A DNA stretch of 64,000 nucleotides, taken from positions 256,453 through 320,452 of the forward strand of contig NZ_FNRJ01000002.1 in assembly GCF_900107855.1 (NCBI RefSeq). The letters are read 5' to 3'. Source of the DNA: Marinobacterium iners DSM 11526 (GTDB taxonomy: Bacteria > Pseudomonadota > Gammaproteobacteria > Pseudomonadales > Balneatricaceae). The notes under the pieces are model-generated. The model did not search any database, had not been told where the DNA came from, and saw nothing but the letters and a program-made list of their open reading frames with translations. Below, piece by piece: positions 16,468-25,390 of the stretch. The position numbers were made by a program, and so were the translations under genes. The first letter of the stretch is position 1; each line of letters starts with the position of its first letter.

Positions 16468-17409
16468 TTAAGCTGCACGCTGTGCTTTTTTGGCGCGTTT
16501 CTTTTCGTTGTATGCAGTAATGGCGTCACGAACCCATTCGCCTTCATCGTGAGCGGCAACATGGTGCTCGATACGCTGACGGTTGCAGTGACCGTTACCG
16601 TTGATCACACTCCAGAACTCGTCCCAGTTCAGATCGCTGCTGTCGTAGTGGCCACGCGCTTCGTTCCACTTGATGTTGGCGTCCGGGTGGTCAAGACCCA
16701 GCACTTCAATCTGCTTGACGGTCTGGTCAACAAATTTTTGGCGCAGATCGTCATTGGTCTCGCGCTTGATCTTCCACTCCATGGACTTCTGGGAGTGGGC
16801 AGATTCGGTGTCGTGCGGACCAAACATCATCAGGGCCGGCCAGTAAAAGCGATTCAGGGCGTCCTGAGCCATCGCCTTCTGTTCCGGAGAACCCTTGGCC
16901 AAAGCCAGCATGGCTTCATAGCCCTGACGCTGGTGGAAACTCTCTTCCTTACAGATACGGATCATGCCGCGTGAGTACGGACCGTAAGAGGTACGCTGCA
17001 GGGATACCTGGTTCACGATGGCAGCACCATCAACCAGCCAACCTATCGCCGCTACATCAGCCCAGGTCAGGGTCGGGTAGTTGAAAATCGAGGAATACTT
17101 GGCTTTACCGGTCTGTAGCTGCTCGATCATTTCGGAACGAGAAATACCCAGGGTTTCGGCTGCGCTGTAGAGATAAAGGCCGTGTCCCGCTTCGTCCTGT
17201 ACCTTGGACAGCAATACCGCCTTGCGGCGCAGAGAAGGTGCACGGGTGATCCAGTTGCCTTCCGGCTGCATGCCGATCACTTCAGAGTGAGCGTGCTGAG
17301 AGATCTGACGGATCAGGTTCTTGCGGTATTCCGCAGGCATCCAGTCCTTGGGCTCGATCTTCTCTTCCGCTTCGATCTTACGCATGAAATTCTTTTCTTC
17401 GGGCGTCAT
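16468..17409 (-). CDS. paaA: Phenylacetyl-CoA 1,2-epoxidase catalytic diiron subunit PaaA
   Basis: A 313-residue catalytic subunit that inserts oxygen into the ring of phenylacetyl-CoA to give the 1,2-epoxide. The diiron ligands are visible as two ExxH-type motifs: [14 protein letters not shown], and [17 protein letters not shown] place the start at ATG 17409 ([20 protein letters not shown]), where GGAGAG lies eight bases upstream; a longer frame of 29 more residues has no ribosome site and does not match the family N-terminus. It is the first gene of paaABCDE. Ring-opening and beta-oxidation genes (paaGZHJ) and the CoA ligase paaK are not in this window. A likely PaaX-type operator lies 184-223 bases upstream. 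Confidence 0.96.
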   Translation of the reverse strand: MTPEEKNFMRKIEAEEKIEPKDWMPAEYRKNLIRQISQHAHSEVIGMQPEGNWITRAPSLRRKAVLLSKVQDEAGHGLYLYSAAETLGISRSEMIEQLQTGKAKYSSIFNYPTLTWADVAAIGWLVDGAAIVNQVSLQRTSYGPYSRGMIRICKEESFHQRQGYEAMLALAKGSPEQKAMAQDALNRFYWPALMMFGPHDTESAHSQKSMEWKIKRETNDDLRQKFVDQTVKQIEVLGLDHPDANIKWNEARGHYDSSDLNWDEFWSVINGNGHCNRQRIEHHVAAHDEGEWVRDAITAYNEKKRAKKAQRAA

Positions 17410-17816
17410 CGTTCTGCTCTCCGATCTTGGTTCATTCTGTCGCACTGTGTAACTTATTTTTCTAAGCCAGAGTGTTTTTTGTATCGCTCTAGCCACTTAC
17501 AGCCTGTTTAGCTGTACCGCTTCAGGCACAGATACAACAGGATACGCTCACCAACATGCGATGGATTAAATGTACTACCAAATCTAATTAAATGATACAT
17601 AAAAACAAAACTTTTTTTGAATTAGTGTATCACTTGAAGCAATGATACTGCGGGTGCAGTCATACGGATCAGTCTAGTCAATAAATACGACAAGTGAGGG
17701 CGTAGCTCCGAGTCAATGCTGAAATTGATTCACGTCAGTTAAGGTATCGCCGAACAGATACTGCAGATGTGCCGAAAACGACTTGAGTTCAAGAGTGACA
17801 CCGCACCGATTGCGGT
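17410..17816. other. 407-bp intergenic region upstream of paaA
   Basis: No gene is seen. The central part (about 17560-17640) is AT-rich and holds the inverted repeat described separately. The part next to paaA is a leader of some 180 bases. The part next to the metallophosphatase stop holds no convincing terminator. Confidence 0.6.
17593..17632 (-). promoter_or_regulatory. Candidate PaaX-type operator upstream of paaA
   Basis: TGATAC (17593-17598) and GTATCA (17627-17632) form an inverted repeat separated by exactly 28 bases, so the arms are about three helical turns apart. This has the same shape as the TGATTC-N27/28-GAATCA element described for PaaX at E. coli paa promoters, with one base changed in each arm. 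A further TGATAC half-site is at 17643-17648. The intervening DNA is A/T-rich and could hold the promoter. Repression relieved by phenylacetyl-CoA would be expected, but no paaX gene is in the window. Confidence 0.5.
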
Positions 17817-18563
17817 TCAGTGAGCTGAAATCACAAACAATTCGCTGAGTTCGATCGCCGTAATACGCGGGTTATGAGTACGGCTTTCAGGCTTCAGCGG
17901 CTGTTCAAACAACGCAGCCCCCGTATCAATATATATGCCGTTGCCACGTCGCTCGACCCTTGGCACAACCACATGGCCATGTACCGTCAGGTCGATCCCC
18001 TCCACATGGTGGACAAATTCAGACTGCTTAATGGGGCGTTCCCACAACAAGGCTTCCTGCAACGCAGGCTCAAACGGTAGCCTCAGGGCGAGGTCTTCCC
18101 ATTCATCCAGCGGGAAGGTGCTGTGTGAGATGCCGATTCTGCGCCCATCACCCACCTCAAGCTCAATTACCCAGGGCATTTGCTCTGCCAGCATCTCAGC
18201 ATGCTGGCGCAGCTTCGCATGGCGAGCAAAGTAGTGTTCCGGACCGGTGCCCAACCAGGCTCTGCCGCCGTATCGCAGCCATGTTTCCACATCCACCGCC
18301 TCAGGCTGTTTCAGCCAGTTGAACAATATTTGCTCGTGATTTCCGCGCACCGCAAAAAACCAGGGCTCTTGAGTCAACAGCAGGCAACGTTCTGAATCCG
18401 GCCCTCGATTGATCAAGTCCCCCACTGAAAACAGCCGATCCCGGGCAGGGTCAAAACAGACCGCCTCCAGCTCAGCCATTAAGGGCCCGTACCAGCCGTG
18501 AATATCACCCACCACAAAATCGCGCCCACGCTGATTAGCTGCCACATGCTGGATTACATTCAT
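17817..18563 (-). CDS. Metallophosphoesterase (PPP-type serine/threonine or diadenosine-polyphosphate phosphatase)
   Basis: A 248-residue cytosolic calcineurin-like phosphatase. The three signature blocks are present: VVGDIHGWYGPL (GDxHG), SVGDLINRGPDS (GDxxxRG), and VRGNHEQILF (GNHE), plus HGHVVVPR near the C-terminus for the last metal ligand. The spacing is that of the bacteriophage lambda phosphatase/PrpA group. Substrates for such proteins range from phosphoproteins to ApnA nucleotides and cannot be decided here. It stands alone between the paa region and the divergent iorAB. Confidence 0.9.
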   Translation of the reverse strand: MNVIQHVAANQRGRDFVVGDIHGWYGPLMAELEAVCFDPARDRLFSVGDLINRGPDSERCLLLTQEPWFFAVRGNHEQILFNWLKQPEAVDVETWLRYGGRAWLGTGPEHYFARHAKLRQHAEMLAEQMPWVIELEVGDGRRIGISHSTFPLDEWEDLALRLPFEPALQEALLWERPIKQSEFVHHVEGIDLTVHGHVVVPRVERRGNGIYIDTGAALFEQPLKPESRTHNPRITAIELSELFVISAH

Positions 18564-18749
18564 AACATTCCCGCTCCCTGATGATCGACATCAACGCTCT
18601 TCGCCGCGCTGCTATTGGCTAATGTGCCACATTCACGCTTTATTGATCCAGATCCGTATACGCCCGTGGCTGCAGCTCTACACTCGAAACATGATTCATT
18701 TTCGAACAAGACCTTTAATAAAAAATATCATCTTGTCATGGAGCGCCCA

Positions 18750-20615
18750 ATGACCGCCGCCGAACAGGTACGTAATCCACAGGCCATATTCATTTCCGGC
18801 AACGAAGCGGTAGCGATGGCTGCCCGCGATGCCGATTGCCGTGTGGCAGCAGCCTACCCCGGGACACCATCCACCGAAATACTGGAATATCTGTCAGCCT
18901 ATCCAACGGTCTACTCAGAGTGGTCGATCAACGAAAAGGTGTCACTTGAGGTCACGATTGGCGCTTCGCTGGCCGGAAGCCGGGCCCTTTGCGCCATGAA
19001 GCACGTCGGACTCAACGTGGCATCCGATGCTTTGATGACTCAAACACTGATTGGCGCGGTTGGCGGACTGGTCATTGCAGTGGCGGATGATGTGGGGCTC
19101 TCTTCCTCACAGAATGAGCAAGACTCTCGCTACTGGGGTCGGTTCGCCCATATTCCGGTGCTGGAGCCTTGTGACGCGCAGGAAGCCTACAGCATGACCC
19201 GCTTTGCTTTCAGCCTGTCAGAACAGTTTTCAGTACCCGTGCTGCTGCGCCTAACCACTCGTATCTGCCACGTAAAGGGACTGGTCCGAACCGATGCGTC
19301 CGAAAAAACGGTTGCACGGTTCTTCAATAAGGACAGCAGCCGCTACGTAATGGTGCCGGGCAACGCACGCAACCGCATACCGTTGATGATGCAACGCGAT
19401 AAAGAGTTGGCGCAATTTTCAGAAGGCTGTGAACTGAACCGGTTCGAGCCAGGCCAGGATCGGCGGATTGGCTTTGTCACCTCGGGAGCCGCCTATTGCC
19501 ATGTACGCGAAACATTTCCGGAAGCCCCCGTTCTGAAGCTTGGGCTTAGCCACCCCGCCCCCATTGAAACAATCAGAGCCTTTGCCCAAGAGGTTGACCA
19601 GCTTATTGTGGCAGAAGAGGTCGAACCCCTGCTCGAAACCGAGTTGAAAGCGGCCGGCATCCAGCTCAGCGGTAAGGATATCCTGCCCCGGATCGGAGAA
19701 CTGATACCTTCCGTACTAAGGCCCGCATTGGCCCCGCTCACCGGTGACACCTGCACCACTGCCCCTGCAACTCAAAACGACCTGTTTCCGCGCCCACCAA
19801 CCCTGTGCGTCGCCTGCCCTCACATGGGCATCTACTACTGCCTCGCACACGTTAAAAACACCATTATCTCCGGCGACATCGGTTGCTACACGCTGGGGGC
19901 CGGCCAGCCATGGAGTGCACTGGATACCTGCATCAGCATGGGGGCTTCACTAAGCGTTGCCCAAGGGATCGACAAGGGGCGCAGTGAAGCGGATCAAAAC
20001 AAGAATGTCATTGCGGTCATCGGCGATTCCACATTCCTGCATATGGGCATGCAGGGACTGCTGGACATCACCTACAACCGTGGCAACGTTACCATCCTGC
20101 TGCTGGACAACCGAGCAGTTGGGATGACCGGTGGACAGAACGCTCCCTCTTCAGGCCTTGATCTTCATGGCGAGGAAACCATACAGGTAGATTTCAGAAA
20201 GCTGTGTGAGGCCCTGGGTGTCAAACCAGCGCGAATCCATGAGGTAAACCCATATGAACTGCCTGTACTGTTCAAGGCGTTGCGCGAAGAGGTCAAACAA
20301 ACCGGGCCGTCGGTCATCATCACCAATCAGCCCTGCGTCCTTACCGAGCGTTACCGACAACAACCGGCTCTGGCGGTAGATGCCGACAGGTGTACCGGCT
20401 GCAGCAACTGCCTTGATGTAGGCTGCCCGGCCATTCTGGTTGAACGGCGTGAAACGGTGATCAAACCCAACGGTCGTGAAAAGCAACTGGCATTCGTGAA
20501 AATCGACAGCGCAGCCTGTACCGGATGCAATCTTTGCATCAACACCTGCGGCCCGGATGCCATCATTCCGCTAAGCCGCGACAGCCGAATCAATGCCGTG
20601 GAGGTAAGTGCATGA
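18750..20615 (+). CDS. iorA: Indolepyruvate ferredoxin oxidoreductase, alpha subunit
   Basis: A 621-residue thiamine-diphosphate enzyme subunit. With IorB it oxidatively decarboxylates aryl-pyruvates (indolepyruvate, phenylpyruvate) to aryl-acetyl-CoA with ferredoxin as electron acceptor. Visible features are the N-terminal pyrimidine-binding domain with AAYPGTPSTEILEYLS, LCVACPHMGIYYC with GDIGCYTLGAGQPW, the diphosphate region IGDSTFLHMGMQGLLD, and two C-terminal [4Fe-4S] clusters: CTGCSNCLDVGCP and CTGCNLCINTCGP. I start at ATG 18750, because GGAG lies six bases upstream; the ATG 12 bases earlier and longer forms have no ribosome site. iorB overlaps by four bases. Confidence 0.94.
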   Translation: MTAAEQVRNPQAIFISGNEAVAMAARDADCRVAAAYPGTPSTEILEYLSAYPTVYSEWSINEKVSLEVTIGASLAGSRALCAMKHVGLNVASDALMTQTLIGAVGGLVIAVADDVGLSSSQNEQDSRYWGRFAHIPVLEPCDAQEAYSMTRFAFSLSEQFSVPVLLRLTTRICHVKGLVRTDASEKTVARFFNKDSSRYVMVPGNARNRIPLMMQRDKELAQFSEGCELNRFEPGQDRRIGFVTSGAAYCHVRETFPEAPVLKLGLSHPAPIETIRAFAQEVDQLIVAEEVEPLLETELKAAGIQLSGKDILPRIGELIPSVLRPALAPLTGDTCTTAPATQNDLFPRPPTLCVACPHMGIYYCLAHVKNTIISGDIGCYTLGAGQPWSALDTCISMGASLSVAQGIDKGRSEADQNKNVIAVIGDSTFLHMGMQGLLDITYNRGNVTILLLDNRAVGMTGGQNAPSSGLDLHGEETIQVDFRKLCEALGVKPARIHEVNPYELPVLFKALREEVKQTGPSVIITNQPCVLTERYRQQPALAVDADRCTGCSNCLDVGCPAILVERRETVIKPNGREKQLAFVKIDSAACTGCNLCINTCGPDAIIPLSRDSRINAVEVSA

Positions 20616-21208
20616 GCTACGTAACCAATATACTGGTGGCCGGAATTGGCGGACAAGGCGTCATGACCGCAGCGGACATTATTGCTCAGACTGCCATTCG
20701 CGCCGGCCATGATGTGAAAAAGACAGAGGTAGCAGGCATGGCACAGCGCGGTGGTGTTGTAACCTCCCACGTCCGCTTTGGTGAGCACGTGTACTCCCCT
20801 TCCATCACACCCGGACACGCCGACTTGCTACTGGCGTTCGAGCCAGCTGAGGCACTGCGCTGGGCGGGACACCTGCGCACAGGTGCAGCTGCACTGGTAA
20901 ACACCTTTGCACAAACTCCACCGGTTGTATCTTTAGGGTTGTTTGAATATCCGGATGCACCACTGGAACAGCTGGCCCGGTATCCGATCAGCGTCAGCAG
21001 CTTGAATGCCGGGGATATGGCCATTGGCATGGGGGATCGTCGATTGGTAAACAGCCTGATGCTCGGTGCCGCAGCCAGACATCTGCCTTTCGACAGCGGC
21101 TTGCTGAAACAGGCTTTGCTGGACCATTTTGCCAACAAGGGTGGAAAAATGCTGACTCTTAATGAGCAGGCATTTGATGCCGGTTACAGAGAACCTGGAA
21201 AGATATAA
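20612..21208 (+). CDS. iorB: Indolepyruvate ferredoxin oxidoreductase, beta subunit
   Basis: A 198-residue gamma-type subunit of the 2-oxoacid:ferredoxin oxidoreductase family, partner of IorA. Motifs are ILVAGIGGQGVMTAADII near the N-terminus and KTEVAGMAQRGGVVTSHVRF, both characteristic of the POR gamma domain. The start ATG overlaps the iorA stop (ATGA) and has GGAGG seven bases upstream, so translation is coupled. Together with paaABCDE close by, this pair could feed phenylpyruvate into the phenylacetyl-CoA route; that link is inference. Its 3' end abuts the tRNA array on the other strand. Confidence 0.94.
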   Translation: MSYVTNILVAGIGGQGVMTAADIIAQTAIRAGHDVKKTEVAGMAQRGGVVTSHVRFGEHVYSPSITPGHADLLLAFEPAEALRWAGHLRTGAAALVNTFAQTPPVVSLGLFEYPDAPLEQLARYPISVSSLNAGDMAIGMGDRRLVNSLMLGAAARHLPFDSGLLKQALLDHFANKGGKMLTLNEQAFDAGYREPGKI

Positions 21209-21213
21209 GAGGA

Positions 21214-21289
21214 TGGTGGAGCCTAGCGGGATCGAACCGCTGACCTCGACACTGCCAGTGTCGCGCTCTCCCAGCTGAGCTAAGGCCCC
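21214..21289 (-). tRNA. tRNA-Ala (anticodon GGC)
   Basis: 76 bases on the minus strand with encoded CCA. The anticodon loop CTGGCAG gives GGC. The acceptor stem GGGGCCT/AGGCTCC has one G-U pair. It differs from the copy at 21407-21482 only in one anticodon-stem base pair, G-C here. Confidence 0.97.
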
Positions 21290-21314
21290 ACAATCAGGCG
21301 AATGCCTGTAAAAA

Positions 21315-21390
21315 TGGCGTCCCATAGGGGGTTCGAACCCCTGTTACCGCCGTGAAAGGGCGGTGTCCTAGGCCACTAGACGAATGGGAC
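21315..21390 (-). tRNA. tRNA-Glu (anticodon TTC)
   Basis: 76 bases on the minus strand with a standard cloverleaf: acceptor stem GTCCCAT/ATGGGAC, anticodon loop CTTTCAC giving TTC, T-loop GGTTCGAAC, encoded CCA after G73. It sits between two tRNA-Ala genes and close to gltX, the enzyme that charges it. Confidence 0.97.
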
Positions 21391-21406
21391 GCAGTGTATG
21401 ACGATT

Positions 21407-21482
21407 TGGTGGAGCCTAGCGGGATCGAACCGCTGACCTCAACACTGCCAGTGTTGCGCTCTCCCAGCTGAGCTAAGGCCCC
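21407..21482 (-). tRNA. tRNA-Ala (anticodon GGC), second copy
   Basis: 76 bases, same as the first copy except that base pair 28-42 is A-T rather than G-C. It is the promoter-proximal gene of the tRNA-Ala/Glu/Ala array. Confidence 0.97.
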
Positions 21483-21501
21483 TCGTCAAAGGACGGGGCG
21501 T

Positions 21502-21530
21502 ATAGTAATGGCCCCACCCTGTGCTGTCAA
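21502..21530 (-). promoter_or_regulatory. Sigma-70 promoter of the tRNA array
   Basis: On the minus strand TTGACA (21525-21530) and TACTAT (21502-21507) are separated by 17 bases, a near-consensus promoter. The bases just after the -10 box read ACGCCCCGTCC, a GC-rich discriminator typical of stringently controlled stable-RNA promoters. It begins 19 bases before the first tRNA-Ala. Confidence 0.8.
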
Positions 21531-21570
21531 ACGTTTTCTTGCAGTAAATTTGACAATTTGCACAACTGAA

Positions 21571-23055
21571 TCAGTCAGTTAGCGCCTTGTATTCCTTTTC
21601 GAGACGCTTGGTTTCCTTCTTGGACGGCGTACCCACTACTTCAAGCGCATGGCGCAGACGGGCGCGGCTCATATCCGGTCCCAAAATAGACATGGCATCC
21701 ACCACTGAAACACTTTGTGCCGTACCGGATATGGCTACGAACAGCGGGAACAGGAAATCACGAATCTTGATTTCCATACCATCGGCCAGTTGTTTCAACT
21801 CGGCGAACAGGCTGTCACGGTCCCAATGGCCTTGCTGATCCATATGCCAAACACTGAACTGCAGGATGCGACGCACCTCATCAAGCTCGATTTTCTTGTG
21901 CTCAAAATCCGCCTCGGTGATCGACAGCATTCCACTGAGGAAGAACCCAGCCAGCGGAGCGATGTCAGTAAATTTCTCGACGCGTGGCTGAATCAGCGGA
22001 ATGATCTGCGCCAGATACTCGGGGTTCAACGCCCACTTCTGTACCTGTGCCGCAAACTGCTCTGGGCTCAGCTCTTCACGAATCCAAAGGCCATTGAGCC
22101 AGCTCAGCTTTTCCTGATCGAATACCGGCCCGCCCAAAGACACACGCTGAATATCGAAGTTCGCAAACATCTCGTCACGGTTGAACTTTTCACGCTCATC
22201 CGGCATGGACCAACCCATGCGACCGAGATAGTTCAGCAGCGCTTCCGGCAGGAAGCCCATGCGCTGATAGTACAGAATGCTGGTCGGGTTCTTGCGCTTG
22301 GACAGCTTGGATTTGTCCGGGTTGCGCAGCAGCGGCATGTGGCACAACTGCGGCATCTCCCAACCAAAGTACTGGTACAGCAGCTTGTGCTTGGGTGCTG
22401 AGTTGATCCACTCTTCGCCACGAATCACGTGGGTGATCTGCATTAGATGGTCATCGACTACGTTGGCCAGATGGTAGGTCGGCATGCCATCGGACTTGAG
22501 CAGAATCTGAGCATCAACCTGCCCCCAATCCAGCTCGATCGGGCCTCGCAGCATGTCGTCAATCACACAGACACCCTCTTCGGGCACCTTCATGCGGACC
22601 ACATAGGGCATTCCCGCCGCCATGCGACGCTCGACTTCGTCCTGCGGCAACTCAAGGTCACTCTGTTTCAGTGCTGTATGCTTGCCATCGACACGACGAG
22701 TTTCGCGCAGCTCATCCAGCTCCTCTGCGGTACGGAAGCAGAGAAACGCCGTGCCCTCCTCCACCAGACGCATGGCAAAGTCCTTGTACATATCCTTGCG
22801 TTCGCTCTGGCGATAAGGACCATGTGGACCGCCCACGTCTGGGCCTTCGTCCCACTCCAGCCCCAGCCAGCGCAACGAGTCCAGGATCGCCTGTTCAGAC
22901 TCGACCGTACTGCGGGTTTGGTCGGTATCTTCAATACGCAGAATGAACTGACCGCCATGCTGACGGGCAAAAGCGAGGTTAAACAGTGCAATATAGGCGG
23001 TGCCTACGTGGGGATCGCCAGTAGGTGACGGTGCTACACGGGTACGAACAGTCAT
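21571..23055 (-). CDS. gltX: Glutamate--tRNA ligase
   Basis: A 494-residue class I aminoacyl-tRNA synthetase that charges tRNA-Glu in the cytosol. The HIGH motif appears as [13 protein letters not shown] and the KMSKS motif as [11 protein letters not shown]. Other conserved parts are [21 protein letters not shown] at the start and [21 protein letters not shown] in the middle. The enzyme is a little longer than E. coli GltX (471), as usual in pseudomonad-like groups. The tRNA array with tRNA-Glu lies immediately downstream on the same strand but has its own promoter; no terminator separates them, so some read-through is possible. Confidence 0.97.
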   Translation of the reverse strand: MTVRTRVAPSPTGDPHVGTAYIALFNLAFARQHGGQFILRIEDTDQTRSTVESEQAILDSLRWLGLEWDEGPDVGGPHGPYRQSERKDMYKDFAMRLVEEGTAFLCFRTAEELDELRETRRVDGKHTALKQSDLELPQDEVERRMAAGMPYVVRMKVPEEGVCVIDDMLRGPIELDWGQVDAQILLKSDGMPTYHLANVVDDHLMQITHVIRGEEWINSAPKHKLLYQYFGWEMPQLCHMPLLRNPDKSKLSKRKNPTSILYYQRMGFLPEALLNYLGRMGWSMPDEREKFNRDEMFANFDIQRVSLGGPVFDQEKLSWLNGLWIREELSPEQFAAQVQKWALNPEYLAQIIPLIQPRVEKFTDIAPLAGFFLSGMLSITEADFEHKKIELDEVRRILQFSVWHMDQQGHWDRDSLFAELKQLADGMEIKIRDFLFPLFVAISGTAQSVSVVDAMSILGPDMSRARLRHALEVVGTPSKKETKRLEKEYKALTD

Positions 23056-23136
23056 GATGGTGACTCGATCCTGTAATGGGGTGAGTTAAACGCGACATTA
23101 TAACGCGCAAGACAGGCAGGCTGCCATGCAGGAGCG

Positions 23137-23508
23137 TCAGCTGAAGTTGTCCCAAGCGATACCGCCCCAGATCAAAGCCGTAACGAACAGCGCCAGCAAC
23201 ACCGCTGCCGATCCAAGATCCTTGGCCAGGCCGGCCAGAGCATGGAACTCGGTACCGGCACGGTCGACCACCGCTTCTATGGCAGTATTGATCAGCTCCA
23301 TGATCAGCACAAACAGCAGTGAGCTGATCAAAAGTCCCAGCTGCAAGCCGGATTGAGCCAGCCAGAATGCCAGTGGCAACAGCAACGCTGCCGCCCACAG
23401 TTCATACCGAAATGCCGGCTCACTGCGATAGGCGGCTCGCAGCCCCTTGATTGAATAGCGGGTGGCGTAATAGAACCTCGCCAGCCCCGTGGTTTTGGTT
23501 ACGATCAT
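23137..23508 (-). CDS. dgkA: Diacylglycerol kinase DgkA
   Basis: A 123-residue inner-membrane enzyme with three predicted helices that phosphorylates diacylglycerol to phosphatidic acid. The active-site signature MELINTAIEAVVDR is intact, followed by AKDLGSAAVLLAL. It overlaps the stop of the phosphoethanolamine-transferase-like gene (ATGA), so the two are translated together. This fits its job: transfer of phosphoethanolamine from phosphatidylethanolamine leaves diacylglycerol, which DgkA recycles. Confidence 0.95.
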   Translation of the reverse strand: MIVTKTTGLARFYYATRYSIKGLRAAYRSEPAFRYELWAAALLLPLAFWLAQSGLQLGLLISSLLFVLIMELINTAIEAVVDRAGTEFHALAGLAKDLGSAAVLLALFVTALIWGGIAWDNFS

Positions 23509-25262
23509 TCGCTTGTTTTCCCTGCATTAATTCGACGGTCGAACATCTGACGGTAGCGCTTATCCATCTGGCGGTAGGGAATCACACTCTCCCCATCGGC
23601 CAAGCGTACATTGCTGCGTTCAAAATCCACTTCCCAGATGCGACGATCCGGGAACACCAGCGCAGCCCGCGGGTCATTATGCAGAGTTTTCATAAACGCC
23701 GTGACAATTCGCATCCGACCTTCAGGAATATCACCCAACAGGCTCAAACCATCAATAGGTGTCACCGGCTCCACCTGCATCAGTTCCAGCAGGGTAGCGA
23801 AAATATCTGCCTGTGACAGCGGAGCATCCACCTTGCCGACAACCGCTTCATAATATGATGCAGGTGGGAAAACCAGAAAACTGTTGTGTGTCACCTCATC
23901 CTGAAAATCGCCATGAAAGGCCCCACCCTTTCCGGTCACATGCTCCCCGTGATCGGATGAGTAAAAGATCCAGCTGTTCGGCTTCTCGGCTCTTACTGCC
24001 TGAAAAAGTTCATTTAGAACAAGATCGGTGTACCACACTGTGTTGTCATAGGCGTTGATGCTGTTGGGGTTTTCTTCCGGCAAGAACTGCTTCATATCGG
24101 CCGGTACCTGTCGAGAAAACGGAGTGTGGCTGCCGCTCATTTGAACCACCAGCATGAAGGGACGCTCATCTTCTGACTGGCGTTGCAGCCAGGGCTTGAT
24201 ACCTTTTTCCAGCACCACCCGATCGTCAGCACCAATCGACACGCTGACGTCAGCGCTGAAATGACTGCCCTGCTCAAAGTGATCCATATCCTGATCAACA
24301 AAAAGTTTATCTGTATTCCGCCACTGGAAATCCTGCGCCGTGATCAGTGCGGTGACATAGCCCGCACTTTTCGCATAATTGAACAGAGTCGGCACGGAGT
24401 AGATCACCCCGTGCGGGTCAACGCCTTGCAATCCGGTCAACATGTAGGGAACCGAGGTTAGCGTGCGTGGACCAATACTCACTGCATTGCGCATGGCGAC
24501 CAGCTTTTGCTCCTGTTGCAACCGGCTCAGATTCGGTGTTGTCGCACGCTCATAGCCATAAACCCCCATATGATTCACGTTCAATGACTCGCCGATCACA
24601 AACACCAGCGATGGCGCTCCTTCAGGCACCTGCTCGCGGTAATTCAGCGTGGGTTTTGGCGGGTAGTCATCCCGGTTGTAATTGAACTCGACTGCACTGA
24701 TCAGATTACCGGCATAGGCCACCGGTGAAAGCTGGAAATGAGGTGCGCCATACCAGTTGAGCGTCACCAGTAAAAACAGTGCAACACCCAACCCACCCTT
24801 ACTCCAGCGCAGCCAGCGACGAGGGGAGGCCGGCTGGCGCATAATCAGATACAACACCATACAGGCGAGCCCTGCCGCCAGAACAGGACGCAGAAAGGTA
24901 CCGTGCTCCAGCCACAATTCAACGGCCATAAGGGGATCAGTGGCAAAAAAGCGGAAATCAAATACCGTTACAAACTTGCGGTATACGCCGAAGTAGGCAC
25001 TTTGGGCGAAATAGGCAATGGCCACGCCAGCCAACAAGGCGACTGCAGTGCGCCGGTGCAGGTTCCAATAGCCTCGGATATTGAATAACAGCGCCCAAAG
25101 CACAAAAGCACTGATGCCAAAATTGACCCAGAAGCGCTTGCCCTGATAGTTCTCCAGCGTCCATGCCAAATCTCGCACCAACAGAAGATCGAGCAGCAAA
25201 AGAAAAATGATCGCTACCGGCAACCCCAGCAGGGGCCTGGATAAGGCTTTAAATACAGACAA
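23505..25262 (-). CDS. Phosphoethanolamine transferase-like membrane sulfatase-fold protein (EptA/LtaS type)
   Basis: A 585-residue inner-membrane protein. About five N-terminal transmembrane segments (roughly residues 1-170) precede a periplasmic alkaline-phosphatase/sulfatase-fold domain. Metal and nucleophile motifs are visible: VFVIGESLNVNHMGVYGYER (Glu ligand), IGPRTLTSVPYML with a Thr at the place of the catalytic Thr of EptA/MCR enzymes, and YSSDHGEHVTGKGG plus GDFQDEVTHNSF for further ligands. The likely reaction is transfer of phosphoethanolamine from phosphatidylethanolamine to lipid A or another envelope glycan. Coupling to dgkA supports a diacylglycerol-releasing activity. The exact acceptor is unknown. 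A perfect 20-bp palindrome lies just before its start. Confidence 0.85.
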   Translation of the reverse strand: MSVFKALSRPLLGLPVAIIFLLLLDLLLVRDLAWTLENYQGKRFWVNFGISAFVLWALLFNIRGYWNLHRRTAVALLAGVAIAYFAQSAYFGVYRKFVTVFDFRFFATDPLMAVELWLEHGTFLRPVLAAGLACMVLYLIMRQPASPRRWLRWSKGGLGVALFLLVTLNWYGAPHFQLSPVAYAGNLISAVEFNYNRDDYPPKPTLNYREQVPEGAPSLVFVIGESLNVNHMGVYGYERATTPNLSRLQQEQKLVAMRNAVSIGPRTLTSVPYMLTGLQGVDPHGVIYSVPTLFNYAKSAGYVTALITAQDFQWRNTDKLFVDQDMDHFEQGSHFSADVSVSIGADDRVVLEKGIKPWLQRQSEDERPFMLVVQMSGSHTPFSRQVPADMKQFLPEENPNSINAYDNTVWYTDLVLNELFQAVRAEKPNSWIFYSSDHGEHVTGKGGAFHGDFQDEVTHNSFLVFPPASYYEAVVGKVDAPLSQADIFATLLELMQVEPVTPIDGLSLLGDIPEGRMRIVTAFMKTLHNDPRAALVFPDRRIWEVDFERSNVRLADGESVIPYRQMDKRYRQMFDRRINAGKTSE

Positions 25263-25274
25263 GGTCTAATACCA

Positions 25275-25294
25275 CACGTTTGAGCTCAAACGTG
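25275..25294. promoter_or_regulatory. Perfect 20-bp palindrome between divergent pEtN-transferase-like and OprD genes
   Basis: CACGTTTGAGCTCAAACGTG reads the same on both strands. It begins 13 bases upstream of the minus-strand ATG and 97 bases upstream of the OprD-family ATG. With no coding role and no loop bases at its centre, a dimeric repressor or activator site is the natural reading. I cannot name the protein. Confidence 0.6.
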
Positions 25295-25390
25295 CATTTT
25301 ATTACACTGCGCCCCGTTCAGTCTGCTGCCAATACCAAATTTGGCGAACACAACTCTGCAGACCCTCTCATTCAACAGGGTACAGCTACG

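Noticed and set aside
21209-21213. Terminator for the tRNA array
   Set aside because: The array runs straight into the 3' end of iorB on the other strand, and no hairpin with a T-tract is visible there.
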